Notes: generated by a model from the letters alone, not told the origin. 64,000 nucleotides of DNA from Rhizobium leguminosarum bv. trifolii WSM1325 (GCA_000023185.1 CP001627.1:186001-250000), one strand, 5' to 3'. Shown: positions 7,753-16,859, numbered from the stretch's first letter. Made by a program: numbers and translations.

Positions 7753-8644
7753 GGCTCTGCGTTCAATGGGGGTTTCGCGGCGCTCCTTTTTGCAGTTCGC
7801 CGGGGCCTCGCTCATTCCAGCTCCGCTGTTTGCACAGTCGATGGGCCCAAGGATCGTCAGTCTCGACTACGGCCTTGCGTCCACTCTTTTATCCCTCGGA
7901 TTGCCTCCGATCGGGATTTCGGACCTCGCCGATTGGGACAGATGGGTTGTCGAACCGCCGATGCCAAAATCCGTCGTCGATATCGGCAGTGCGTTCGAGG
8001 TCAATTTTGAGATTCTCGTCACGCTGAAGCCCGACATTATCTTGACCACACCCTACCTGGATGAGCTGTTGCCCAAGCTGCAGTCGGTGGCGAAAGTCGT
8101 TCGGCTGGAAATCTTTACGCCGGGCATTGGACCTATTCTTACCGCTGCCATCGCGGCAACGCGTAAATTGGCCGTTGAGCTTGGACGTGAGAATGAAGCA
8201 GAGCAGTTCCTCGCGCGAGCCGACGTCTTCTTTGCGCAATGCCGCAGTCGCCTGGAGGGCAAGAACCTGCCGCCGGTCGCCCTGGTGAATTTCATGGATG
8301 CCCGCCATGCCCGCATCTACTCAAGTCCTGGACTGTTCCACAATGTACTCGAGCGCATCGGTGTCCGGAACGCCTGGACCAGAGAGTCGAATTACTGGGG
8401 CTTTGAAACGATCGGGATTGAAGATCTCTCCAAGATCACCGATCCAGACGCGCGTCTGATCGCCTTTGAGCCAATTCCTCTGGACGTTCTTCCGAAACTC
8501 GCTCAGAGCCCGCTGTGGAACAGGCTTTCGTTTGCGCGTCCAGGCCATCTGTCGATTCTGCCGCCAGCCCTGATGTTCGGGATGGTGAACGAAGCCATGC
8601 GTTTCGCAGGCCTTTTGACAGATCTTCTGGAGAAGGACGCTTGA
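7742..8644 (+). CDS. fhuD: Ferric-hydroxamate periplasmic binding protein FhuD
   Basis: A 300-residue class III substrate-binding protein. The N-terminus carries a Tat-type signal (VSRRSFLQFAG, ending near LFAQS at residue ~32), followed by RIVSLDYGLASTLLSLGL and the ILTTPYLDELLPKL region typical of FhuD/FecB proteins. It would bind the ferric hydroxamate in the periplasm and deliver it to FhuB. The start overlaps the end of fhuC by 11 bp and its stop TGA shares a base with the fhuB ATG (TGATG), so translation is coupled. No lipobox is seen. Substrate choice between ferrichrome, ferrioxamine or another siderophore is not decidable. Confidence 0.82.
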   Translation: MFAEALRSMGVSRRSFLQFAGASLIPAPLFAQSMGPRIVSLDYGLASTLLSLGLPPIGISDLADWDRWVVEPPMPKSVVDIGSAFEVNFEILVTLKPDIILTTPYLDELLPKLQSVAKVVRLEIFTPGIGPILTAAIAATRKLAVELGRENEAEQFLARADVFFAQCRSRLEGKNLPPVALVNFMDARHARIYSSPGLFHNVLERIGVRNAWTRESNYWGFETIGIEDLSKITDPDARLIAFEPIPLDVLPKLAQSPLWNRLSFARPGHLSILPPALMFGMVNEAMRFAGLLTDLLEKDA

Positions 8645-10614
8645 TGGTTTCCCGCCGCGACAATATCGGGCCAGCAATTGTCTTCCTCCTCCTGATGTGC
8701 GGTGGAGGCGTGGCATCGTGGTTTCTTGCCGCTCCTGCGCTGTCGGAAATGGCTCGAGGGGACTACGATGTCACGCGAATGGTGTTCACCTATTCGACGC
8801 TTCCCCGTCTTGCGACGGCGCTGATTGCCGGAGCCGCGCTTGCCTTGTCCGGTGCGCTGTTTCAGCAAGTTTTGCGAAACCCGCTCGCCGATCCTGCCAC
8901 CCTTGGCGTGTCGGCCGGAGCAAACCTGGCGCTGGTGGTAACATCGCTGTTTCTCCCCGACTTGCTTGGCGCCGGCCGCGATCTTGTCGCTCTGATCGGC
9001 AGCGCGACCGCTGCTGCGATCGTCGTCAGCCTGGGCGCGCGCCGCGGCTTTTCGCCTTATTCGCTTGTTCTGTCGGGGCTGGTTCTCAGTCTTTGGTGCG
9101 GCGGCCTCGCTGCCATCCTGACCTATTTGAACCAGCGCTACCTCTCGAGCCTGTTCATCTGGGGCGCCGGCTCGCTGGCACAGCAAAGCTGGGTCATTCC
9201 CCTGTCGCTTCTTTGGAAATTGGCTGTCATCGCCATCGGCTGCGCTTTCGTGATGAGACCGCTTTCGCTGCTCGATCTTGGCGAAAGCAGTTCCACGGCA
9301 CTTGGCGTCAGATTGGTCCGCCTGCGTTTCGTTGTCATCGCCCTTGCCGTCACGCTTGCTGCATTTGTCACGAGCGCCGTTGGGGTCATTGGTTTCATTG
9401 GACTGGTCGCGCCGACGATTGCGCGATTGTCCGGAGCACGGCGTCCCACGCAGCTCATCCTCTGGTCTCCGCTGATCGGCGCCGGGCTGCTGTTCTTCGC
9501 CGACTCCATCCTGCAACTCGTCGCCGGCGGACTTGGTGATTTCTTGCCGACGGGGGCGGTGACAGCCATCTTCGGTTCGCCGCTGCTTCTCGCGCTCCTG
9601 CCGCGGCTGAAGATCCGTCATAGACTACAGCAATCGCCGGCGTTCAGACGGCCACGTCGATGGGATGGAACCCGACCGGTCATCATCGCGGCCGCCGGCC
9701 TGCTCGTCCTGTTGATGGTCAGCGCTTTTCTCGGACGCGACGTCAATGGCGGCTGGGCTTTTACATCAGGCGAATTTTCGGTCGATGTCCTTGCGATCAG
9801 GATACCTAAAATCCTCGCCGCCCTGACATCGGGCGCCATGCTTGCTGTTGCGGGCTCCATCCTTCAGCGGCTGACGGGAAACGAAATGGCAAGTCCCGAA
9901 GTCCTGGGAATCAGTGCCGGCGCGACCTTCGGTGTTGCAATTGCCCTGTTTGCAGTCGCTCCAGGATTTTCCGGGCAATTTGCATTTGCCGTGGCTGGTG
10001 CGATCAGCGTTCTTTTTGTCATCTTCGTCAGCTCCCGGCGATCGGCGTTCGCACCTGAACGGGTCCTGCTTGCGGGCATTGCCTTAAGCGCGATGGTCGA
10101 TGCCGTCGTCGGCGTGTTGAGCTCGACGGGAGATCCAAGAGCAGTTCTGCTGATGCGGTGGATGAGCGGGTCCACCTATCTTATCGACGGGTCGACCGCC
10201 GCAATGGAGGTGGCGCTCGGCGCCGTGCTGATTGCCGTCTCGCTCGCCGCTCGCCGCTGGCTTGACATACTTCCGCTTGGGCCGTCGCCTTCGGCGGCGG
10301 TCGGTATACCCTTGGCGAAATCGCGATTTGCGCTTTTTGGCCTCGCAGGATTGTTGACGGCTGCCGCGACGCTCACGGTTGGCCCATTGTCATTCATCGG
10401 CCTCATGGGACCTCACCTTGCACGGGAGGCGGGATTGGCGCGCGCGCTGCCGCAAATGGTCGGCGCCGCTCTGATCGGAGGGGGGCTTATGGTTGCTGCT
10501 GACTTCGTCGGCCGCACGATCGTATCGCCCTACCAGATCCCGGCCGGTCTTGTTTCCGCACTCATCGGAGCGCCGTTCTTGATGCTGATGATGCGGAAGC
10601 GCGGAGCCGGCTGA
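8644..10614 (+). CDS. fhuB: Fused double permease FhuB of the ferric-hydroxamate importer
   Basis: A 656-residue integral membrane protein made of two FecCD-type permease halves in tandem. Each half carries the conserved glycine-rich segments (LSGALFQQVLRNPLADP in the first, VAGSILQRLTGNEMASPE in the second; GVIGFIGLVAPTIAR and LSFIGLMGPHLAR near the ends). Length and internal duplication are those of FhuB, which replaces a homodimeric or heterodimeric permease. The ATG at 8644 overlaps the fhuD stop; an earlier in-frame ATG at 8515 lies inside fhuD and is rejected. About 18-20 membrane helices are expected. It is the last gene of the operon, followed by a hairpin shared with the convergent receptor gene. 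Confidence 0.9.
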   Translation: MVSRRDNIGPAIVFLLLMCGGGVASWFLAAPALSEMARGDYDVTRMVFTYSTLPRLATALIAGAALALSGALFQQVLRNPLADPATLGVSAGANLALVVTSLFLPDLLGAGRDLVALIGSATAAAIVVSLGARRGFSPYSLVLSGLVLSLWCGGLAAILTYLNQRYLSSLFIWGAGSLAQQSWVIPLSLLWKLAVIAIGCAFVMRPLSLLDLGESSSTALGVRLVRLRFVVIALAVTLAAFVTSAVGVIGFIGLVAPTIARLSGARRPTQLILWSPLIGAGLLFFADSILQLVAGGLGDFLPTGAVTAIFGSPLLLALLPRLKIRHRLQQSPAFRRPRRWDGTRPVIIAAAGLLVLLMVSAFLGRDVNGGWAFTSGEFSVDVLAIRIPKILAALTSGAMLAVAGSILQRLTGNEMASPEVLGISAGATFGVAIALFAVAPGFSGQFAFAVAGAISVLFVIFVSSRRSAFAPERVLLAGIALSAMVDAVVGVLSSTGDPRAVLLMRWMSGSTYLIDGSTAAMEVALGAVLIAVSLAARRWLDILPLGPSPSAAVGIPLAKSRFALFGLAGLLTAAATLTVGPLSFIGLMGPHLAREAGLARALPQMVGAALIGGGLMVAADFVGRTIVSPYQIPAGLVSALIGAPFLMLMMRKRGAG

Positions 10615-10782
10615 GGGTTGCGCGCGCAGGGCCGTGGGTGTCATCGCGGCGATGAAGTCCGCCATCACTAGGAGCGGTTTGCTCCACCAGCGAAGATCCG
10701 CAGACAAACGGTCATCCACGACGCCGGCTACAGCGCCGCTGAAACAGTCGGAATTACTGCATAATTCCTTCGCTCAGATTGT

Positions 10783-10809
10783 GGACGCCGCCTTGATCAG
10801 GCGGCGTCC
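10783..10809. terminator. Bidirectional terminator between fhuB and the receptor gene
   Basis: GGACGCCGCC (10783-10792) pairs perfectly with GGCGGCGTCC (10800-10809) around a 7-nt loop. On the plus strand it is followed by GTCACTTTT. It lies between two convergent genes, 7 bp from the receptor stop codon. Confidence 0.75.
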
Positions 10810-10816
10810 GTCACTT

Positions 10817-12954
10817 TTACCAGGAATACTTCAGCGTACCGACGACCTTACGCCGATCGCCGTAGAACTCAGTTCCGTAATAGCTGGTGGCGAGATACTT
10901 ATGGTCAAAGAGGTTCGTCGCATTGACGGCCAGCGTCACATCCTCGGTCACCTTGTAGCTGACTGCGGCATCAACCAGCGTATAGCTGGTAAGCGACACC
11001 GTATTTGCATCGTTACCGTAGGTTTGACCGATATAGCGGACACCTCCCCCGATCGTCAGGTCACCGCGCCATCCATCTCCCGGAATCGTATAATCGAGCC
11101 AGGCCGATGCCAGATGTCGCGGCACGCGGGAAGGCCGGTTACCGACATTGCCGCCTGTCCCGTCTTCGCGGATTTCAGCATCCCAATAGGAATAGGCAAG
11201 CGTGAGATTGAGCCTGTCGTTGATTGCGGCTTTCCCTTCAAGTTCGATGCCGCGCACACCAACCTTGCCAATCTGCTCCTGCACCAGAGGGCTGACATAG
11301 CTCGGCACATTGGTTTGGGTAAGATCAAACAGCGCCAAGGTAAAGAGGCCGTCAAACCCATCCGGCTGATATTTGAGGCCAACCTCGTATTGTTCACCCT
11401 GCTGTGGTTTCAACGATCCCGTCACAGCGTAGCCGTTTGCGGTCTGCGCGACGAGCGGTTGGAAGGTTTCCGAATAGTTCGCATAAGCTGCGAGATTCGG
11501 CGTAAATTTATACGTCAGTCCGGCCCGCTTGGTGAAAGCTGACGCCGTGTCGTCGTCACTTGTCCCGCTATCGAGGTAATCCGCAGTCGTGTGAACCTGG
11601 TCCCATCGTCCGCCCAGGGTAACGATCCATCGATCGTCGAACGTCAATTGCTCCTGAGCATAGATCCCGAGCGCCTGCTGCTTGACGCGCCAGTTCACGA
11701 AGGGCCGAGATTGATGCAGGAAAGACCGCAATAGACCGGATTATCAATATCGATCGGCCCCGCCGTGCCGAACAGGATGTTCTCGCGCGTATTGTCACTG
11801 GTATAGTCGACGCCGACCAGCGTCTTGCTGTCGATCCCGTCCCATCCGGTATCGTACTGCAGCTGATTGTCGAAGGCGTAGCGGTTGGACATGCCGTCGA
11901 CCGAGAACGCCGTTCGATTGGCCGTCGGATCCAGCGATGCGCCATAGACTTCGGCATAGTCGAGCTGCGTATAGCGGGCATTCGAGCGGAAGGTCAGGTT
12001 GTCGTTGATCTCGTGCTCGAACTGATAGCCGATGTCGGTCTGCTCCGTATTGAAGCGATTGAAGTCCGGTTCGCCTAGGAAAGCGTCGATATCGATATTT
12101 GCGCCGGTCGGAACACCCCGCGCACCCGTTCCATCGCGTTTATAATAATCGGTCAGAATGGTGAGCGAGGTGCCCTCTTCCGGCTTGATCGTCAGTGCCG
12201 GTGCAATGTAGGTGCGGTCGTCGTTCGAATAATCCAAGCCTTGGTCACCGTCCTTGGCAAGTCCGGTAAGCCGGTAGGTCCATACGCCATCGGCATCGAT
12301 CGGGCCGCCAAAATCCGCACCCACCTCCTTGGTACCATCCCCATACGACGTGTAAACTTCACCATGCTTCTCATCCAAGGGACGCTTGGTGATTGCATTG
12401 ACGAGTCCTCCCGGACCGTTAAGGCCAAAGAGGGTCGACGTCGATCCTTTCATGACCTCGACGCGCTGAAGACCATAGGGTTCGAGGCGGCTGGCAGTGA
12501 ACCAGGCGGAAATACGCGCCGCCAGTCCATCCCGGTAGGTGCCAAGCGCCGTCTGATCAAAGCCTCGAATTCTTATATAATCGTAGCGATCGTCGTTACC
12601 GAACTCATCTGAAAAGACGCCGGCGGTATAAGCGACCGCCTGCTGAAGATTGTCCACATGACGCTCTTCCAACTCTTTTTGCGTCACCACCGACACTGAC
12701 GCCGGTACATCGAAGACCGGAGTATCTGTTTTGGTGCCTGTGGCGGTATCCTTGGCAACGATGGTGCGATCAGGGCCAACCACACGATCCGACTTGCCGG
12801 TTATGACGATCGGGGCCAATTGCGTCGCCTCTTCCGCCGAATTGTCTTGTGCCCAGCCAATGCCCACCGATCCGAACGACACTGTCATCAAAGCGCTGCT
12901 CGCAATCAATCGGCTTGTGAACACACGCAACTTTCCCTGTAGTCCTACTGTCAT
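10817..12954 (-). pseudogene. TonB-dependent ferric-siderophore receptor (FhuA/FoxA type), frameshifted
   Basis: Outer-membrane siderophore receptor of about 713 residues once repaired. The first part (12954 to about 11702) has a signal peptide ending near GIGWAQD, a TonB-box-like APIVITG, the plug domain (VFDVPASVSVVTQKELEE, RIRGFDQTALGTYRDG, VEVMKGSTSTLFG) and the first barrel strands. The second part (about 11701 to 10817) carries the remaining strands and ends in the typical aromatic C-terminus TLKYSW. The frames switch within GGCCCTTCGTGAAC (minus strand); one extra base there would restore LGPFVNWR. Either a real 1-nt deletion or a sequencing error. The neighbours (fhuCDB, esterase) show it belongs to a hydroxamate-type uptake system. 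Confidence 0.85.
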
Positions 12955-13052
12955 ATTATCCCCTGTCAGAGCATATCGAGCAGTGTGACGGCCGCCCCTC
13001 CGGCCGCTGCAGCGAGTCCGTTTACTAAAACAGGAGAATTGGAGTCAACTTA

Positions 13053-13074
13053 ATAGTCACGCTTTTGTGACTAT
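13053..13074. promoter_or_regulatory. Palindromic operator candidate upstream of the siderophore receptor
   Basis: ATAGTCAC (13053-13060) and GTGACTAT (13067-13074) form a perfect 8-bp inverted repeat with a 6-bp spacer, 100 bp upstream of the receptor ATG and downstream of the esterase gene. There is no T-tract on either side, so an operator is more likely than a terminator. Confidence 0.5.
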
Positions 13075-13229
13075 ATTTGCTCCTGGTCGGGACCGAGAGG
13101 TTTGGGGACAACACGGAGAGAGGATGTAATCCTGAACGGCCCATCTGGCACTGACCTTGACGAGTGCACGCGCGAGGACGATCGTCCAACCGCCGGGTCT
13201 ATTCACCGATGAAGCACTTGCAGAGAGCG

Positions 13230-14111
13230 TCACATGTCGGTCAAACTCTGGACAGCGAATGCGATGCCAACCGCGCGATTCACGGCCGCCGCAAGAACGG
13301 ACATGTGGGTCTCGCCGGCATAAAGCTCGAATTCGGTACGCAATCCGTCGGTAGTGCCGTTTAATCGCTCCGCCATCTCCCGCGCCAGGAGGACGGTCCG
13401 TTCCGTCTTCCTCTTCTCCAGGCGTGCGGTGGCATCCTCGTTGCGGTACTGGAAGGGAGCCAGCTCATCGCCTTCGTATTCTCCGGCGGACAAATGCAGG
13501 AAGGGTGCATTCCCCGGTGCGTCTTGACGCTGCGCCTCGTTCTTGAGGATTTCACTGTTCTCCCAATAGATGGTTGGGCTGGCCGCAATCCAATTGGCAA
13601 ACAGACCTGGACGCTCGAACAGGGCATAGAGAGTAAAGAGGCCGCCGAAGGAATGTCCGAAAAGCGATCGGCGCATCGGATCCAGGATCACCATCTCCGC
13701 AATCCGCGGTATAAGCTCGTTCTCGATGAAATCCACCAGCTTACCGGTCCCTCCGATGACAACCGGCGGACCACCCTCAACGAACGGCGGATAGGATTTG
13801 ACCGGCGGAGGCCCCAGGTCCCAAGACCGGCGGAGCGGATCATAGGGCTCGTCGGAGGGGTAGCCGATCGCCGCGATCACCCCCCAACCGACATTCGTCC
13901 CCGTTGGGTAAGGTGCCTGCGTGACCAAGCTGGCGACTGCGAAGGGGAAAGTGGCGTTGCCGTCGGTCATGACGAGAAGCGGCCATCCTCCCGCAGGCGG
14001 TTTCTCCGCCGGAATGGAAAGGAATAAGCGATAGGGCTCGCCGCCCGCAGCAGGAGCCAGATCGAAAAAACACGTTCCGAGCATCGAATAGACGCTGATG
14101 GGATTGGTCAT
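13230..14111 (-). CDS. Siderophore esterase, alpha/beta hydrolase of the esterase D / IroE family
   Basis: A 293-residue alpha/beta hydrolase. The nucleophile elbow is GHSFGG near residue 150, preceded by RSLF; the late His is in GETHMS near residue 275. Family members (IroE, BesA and related) hydrolyse ester bonds of siderophores to release iron or process the ligand. There is no signal peptide, so it would act in the cytosol after import. It is encoded upstream of and in the same direction as the TonB-dependent receptor, 275 bp apart, which supports the siderophore role. A generic acyl-esterase is the alternative. Confidence 0.75.
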   Translation of the reverse strand: MTNPISVYSMLGTCFFDLAPAAGGEPYRLFLSIPAEKPPAGGWPLLVMTDGNATFPFAVASLVTQAPYPTGTNVGWGVIAAIGYPSDEPYDPLRRSWDLGPPPVKSYPPFVEGGPPVVIGGTGKLVDFIENELIPRIAEMVILDPMRRSLFGHSFGGLFTLYALFERPGLFANWIAASPTIYWENSEILKNEAQRQDAPGNAPFLHLSAGEYEGDELAPFQYRNEDATARLEKRKTERTVLLAREMAERLNGTTDGLRTEFELYAGETHMSVLAAAVNRAVGIAFAVQSLTDM

Positions 14112-14956
14112 GAGAAAGTTTTCTGATGGTTGGGAGGATAGGGGAAGGGAAATTGATATCGGTGCTGTTCACCGGCAGGTTTCGAAGTTTTCCAAGGTCG
14201 GTGCAACTCTTGCTGATATCCTGGCTTCCGCGAAAGCGCATCATGGCAGTCACGGTTCGAAGGTTTACAGAGGCTGATCTAACCTCGTCCGGGCATGATT
14301 TGAAGACCCGGAGCTATCGAGCCGCATTTCGATCCCACAGATGAACTCACAAGGGCCTCAATTCAATCATCTCCGAACACTGCTAAGCCGACGTCTGTTT
14401 CGTAGCTTTCCTGAGTTTGCAGCCCCTGGGTGTTAACGTGAACTACACGTCAGAGCCATCACTTCTCAAGCATCACGGCCGAAGATGTCCCGAGAGGTAG
14501 TGTAGCTCGTTCGGTCGTCATCGGCTTTTTCCGGCATAATTTGACGGCCTGTTTCCGGACGGTAACGGGACTTTTTAATGCGCGAAATGTTCAAAAGGTT
14601 CTCAGCCGGCTGCACCAAAACGGCACCGGTTTTTTCTAGTGATGCAGATGTTGGGAACATAAGTACTGCTGCCCGATCGCTTTACGGACAAGATGCAAAA
14701 CAGCGGCCGCCTGGTGCGCACTATGTGCGCGCTACGATGGTCGCTCAGGTGATTGCACCTTTTGGGTAGGCGTTTTCAAACATCTGGGGACGGAAGCGAT
14801 TGTGGATTTCCAAAAGCAAAGGCAGGCTTCGCAATGACGCTGGAGGTATCTGAACGTGCGCGTTTAGCTTCGCGAGAGTAGCGCCTGCCTCGAGCGGTAA
14901 CCTCCACCTGGATTTCTCGCCTTGCCAAATTTTGCCATGCTGGCTATTTTAGCCCG
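14112..14956. other. 845-bp stretch with no recognised gene
   Basis: Short open frames exist on both strands (for example 14126-14344 plus and 14466-14660 minus) but none has a convincing ribosome site, composition or family pattern. It presumably contains the promoter of the esterase gene at its left end and that of the ParD gene at its right end. I see no IS ends or structured repeats. Confidence 0.4.
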
Positions 14957-15196
14957 ATGAGCACTACGAATATTTCGCTGCCGGATAACCTGAAGCCGTT
15001 CGTCGACCAGCAGGTCGCCCGGCGAGGCTATGGTACCAGCAGCGAATACGTCCGCGAGTTGATCCGTCACGACAAAGATCGGCAGCACTTGCGTAGTCTC
15101 CTGCTTGAGGGTGCTTCATTCGAGACGACCGAGCCGGTTGATGCCGCCTATTTCAATAGCCTGCGAGCCCGTGCCTCGCGGCAAAGCTCCAAGTGA
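14957..15196 (+). CDS. parD: ParD-family antitoxin
   Basis: A 79-residue ribbon-helix-helix antitoxin. The N-terminus STTNISLPDNLKPFVDQQV, followed by GYGTSSEYVRELIRHD, is the standard ParD DNA-binding domain. The C-terminal third (LLLEGASFETTEPVDAAYF) is the disordered part that wraps the toxin. It neutralises ParE and represses the shared promoter. The stop codon overlaps the GTG start of the next gene (GTGA), the usual coupling. Full length and intact. Confidence 0.9.
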   Translation: MSTTNISLPDNLKPFVDQQVARRGYGTSSEYVRELIRHDKDRQHLRSLLLEGASFETTEPVDAAYFNSLRARASRQSSK

Positions 15197-15438
15197 TTGC
15201 AAAGTCTATCGTTCCCCGCGAGTCGGCCCGCGGGGATATCGAGAATGCCGTGGACTACTATGCTCGCGAGGCTGGCGCTCAAGTCGCGATTAGCTTCGTT
15301 GACGCGCTGCAGTCGACATTTGGTTTGATCGCAAAGCATCCTTCATCGGGTTCATCGCGCTACGCATATGAACTCGGTTTGCCCCATCTGCGCAGCATGT
15401 CGCTGAAGGCTTTCCCCTATACCGCCTGGATCGGCTGA
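15193..15438 (+). CDS. parE: ParE-family toxin, C-terminally truncated
   Basis: The 81-residue frame starts with GTG overlapping parD. It shows the RelE/ParE fold: PRESARGDIENAVDYYAREAG, then FVDALQSTFGLIAKHPSSGSSR and LPHLRSMSLKAFPYTAW. Normal ParE proteins continue for about 15-20 more residues with the strand pair VxVWRVLHxxRD. Here the frame stops after FPYTAWIG and none of the three frames downstream encodes the missing strands. Poison activity against gyrase is therefore doubtful, while the antitoxin is intact. The junction after about 15420 may be an old recombination or deletion point. Confidence 0.7.
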   Translation: MIAKSIVPRESARGDIENAVDYYAREAGAQVAISFVDALQSTFGLIAKHPSSGSSRYAYELGLPHLRSMSLKAFPYTAWIG

Positions 15439-15647
15439 AGCTGCATCGCATCGCCGACCAGCACGATTTTCGCCCCTGCTTCTTCATTGGATGCGCAAGC
15501 AAAGGCCAATCGCTTCGTGCGAACTTGACGAGCTCACACGTTCAGCAGCGCCGCCCGAGTTGCGTTGGGCGGACGTCTGCGATAAGCGCCTTTGTACGCC
15601 GCTCCCGCACGGAAGGCGCCAAGGACTTCTGAGGAACCGAGACGAGC

Positions 15648-15953
15648 ATGGCCGCTGAAAATGACGAATACATCTATGACGAAGTGACTGGCGAATGGCG
15701 TCCGGCTTCGGAGATGGCAGCATCCGCCAGTGGCGGTGAGGCGGTCGTTCGAGACGCAAGCGGCAATGTTCTGGCCGATGGTGACTCGGTCACCGTCATC
15801 AAGGATTTGAAGGTCAAGGGAGCCGGCCAGACGCTGAAACAGGGCACCGTCATCAGGTCGATCCGCCTCACTGATAATCCCGAGGAGATCGATTGCCGCC
15901 ATGATGGAATTAAGGGCCTCGTTCTACGCACCGAGTTCGTGCGCAAACCCTAA
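15648..15953 (+). CDS. PhnA/YjdM-domain protein
   Basis: A 101-residue protein whose C-terminal two thirds match the PhnA (YjdM) domain: VRDASGNVLADGDSVTVIKD, LKVKGAGQTLKQGTVIRSI and the ending CRHDGIKGLVLRTEFVRK. The N-terminal zinc ribbon of classical YjdM is absent; it is replaced by an acidic segment (ENDEYIYDEVTGEW). Despite the historical name alkylphosphonate uptake protein, the function of the family is not established. It is a single gene, convergent with the toxin gene that follows; the start follows GAGGAACCGAGACGAGC. Confidence 0.75.
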   Translation: MAAENDEYIYDEVTGEWRPASEMAASASGGEAVVRDASGNVLADGDSVTVIKDLKVKGAGQTLKQGTVIRSIRLTDNPEEIDCRHDGIKGLVLRTEFVRKP

Positions 15954-15973
15954 TTCGAGTTCTCAGGGCCTGC

Positions 15974-16387
15974 TCAGCGGAATCGGCTGACCTCCGTGGC
16001 CGACTTGCGGCGACGGATGAATTCGCGCAGCAGCGGCAGGAAGAAGGCTTTGCTGAAGCGGCCGGTTGGCGGCTCAGGCTCAAGATAGAATGAATTTCCG
16101 ACGATGTCGGTATTGAACTCATCGAAGATAATCCAAAGCCTGCGATCGGCATCGAGGCCGGCGCGGCGCTTTTCGATGGCCGGCACTTCCACAGCAAACC
16201 GCGACGCCTCCGGCTGCTTGGTGGTGATGGGAAAGAAGAGAACCAGATCCCCGTCCGGCCGCGGCATTCTCACGCCGACGGCCACCGGCCGCTCCTTGCG
16301 TCCTTCCGTCTCTCCACGCCCAGCCTCTCTCGCCCATAGATAGGGATAGCGTATGACGCTTGCGGTCTGGATCAGCTCGTAGTTCAT
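15974..16387 (-). CDS. PemK/MazF-like toxin of a type II toxin-antitoxin module
   Basis: A 137-residue protein paired with a Phd/YefM-type antitoxin. It begins NYELIQTASVIRYPYLWARE and contains the conserved block GRGETEGRKERPVAV, comparable to the GSEQxGxRPV loop of MazF/PemK ribonucleases. Later segments FPITTKQPE and DEFNTDI also recur in a paralogue at 36.2-36.6 kb, which shares this layout throughout. The ATG overlaps the antitoxin stop by one base. Likely a translation-inhibiting endoribonuclease, but the catalytic residues cannot be assigned with certainty. This copy is intact, unlike the second one. Confidence 0.7.
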   Translation of the reverse strand: MNYELIQTASVIRYPYLWAREAGRGETEGRKERPVAVGVRMPRPDGDLVLFFPITTKQPEASRFAVEVPAIEKRRAGLDADRRLWIIFDEFNTDIVGNSFYLEPEPPTGRFSKAFFLPLLREFIRRRKSATEVSRFR

Positions 16388-16653
16388 CAGTTGCCTGCCT
16401 CGTCCTCGCCGGCGTAGGCCTCGACGGCGTTTTCGAACTCAGCAAACAGTTCATCGGGCATCGTTTCAATGGTCCCGGCGGTGCGCCGATCCGACTGCTT
16501 CATCAGCCGTTGGTAGTCTTCGATATTGAGGAGGACCAGTCGGGGTTTGTTCCGCTGGGTAATGGTCACTGGATGGCGGAGGGCCTCGGCGATGATGTCG
16601 CCAGACTTACGGGAGAGGTCGCTGGTTGAATAGGAACCGCTTGACTTGGACAT
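16387..16653 (-). CDS. Phd/YefM-family antitoxin
   Basis: An 88-residue antitoxin. The N-terminal DNA-binding part (YSTSDLSRKSGDIIAEALRH), followed by PVTITQRNKPRLVLLNIEDYQRL, is the hallmark of the Phd/YefM fold. The acidic tail (TMPDELFAEFENAVEAYAGED) should bind the toxin. ATG 16653 is preferred because AAGGAAA lies 7-8 nt upstream; a longer in-frame start at 16764 would read through the operator. It is transcribed ahead of and overlapping the toxin gene, so it is expected to autorepress through the palindrome at 16668-16693. Confidence 0.8.
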   Translation of the reverse strand: MSKSSGSYSTSDLSRKSGDIIAEALRHPVTITQRNKPRLVLLNIEDYQRLMKQSDRRTAGTIETMPDELFAEFENAVEAYAGEDEAGN

Positions 16654-16667
16654 ATGGGTTTCCTTGT

Positions 16668-16693
16668 TGCTGTATTTGTTGCAATATACAGCA
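16668..16693. promoter_or_regulatory. Operator palindrome of the Phd/PemK module
   Basis: TGCTGTAT (16668-16675) and ATACAGCA (16686-16693) form a perfect inverted repeat with a 10-bp spacer, 15 bp upstream of the antitoxin start. Position and symmetry fit autoregulation by the antitoxin-toxin complex. Confidence 0.65.
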
Positions 16694-16859
16694 TTTCCAA
16701 CAATGCTGCAAGTTGCTGATTTGAGGCGTTGCGGCCTTGCGCGGACGGGAATTGCGTCCGCCATTGCCGCTCAGCTCACAACGGCTGCGGCGATCGCCAA
16801 TTGTGAGGCGGGCGTCGTCCACCGCCTCTCAGCGTCTGAAGCGCCTTTTACCACGAGGA

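Noticed and set aside
8503..9621. 372-codon minus-strand frame opposite fhuB
   Set aside because: Arg/Gln/Glu-rich low-complexity translation of a membrane protein gene read backwards.
14466..14769. Two short frames on opposite strands in the 14-kb gap
   Set aside because: No ribosome site, no family pattern, and they overlap each other.
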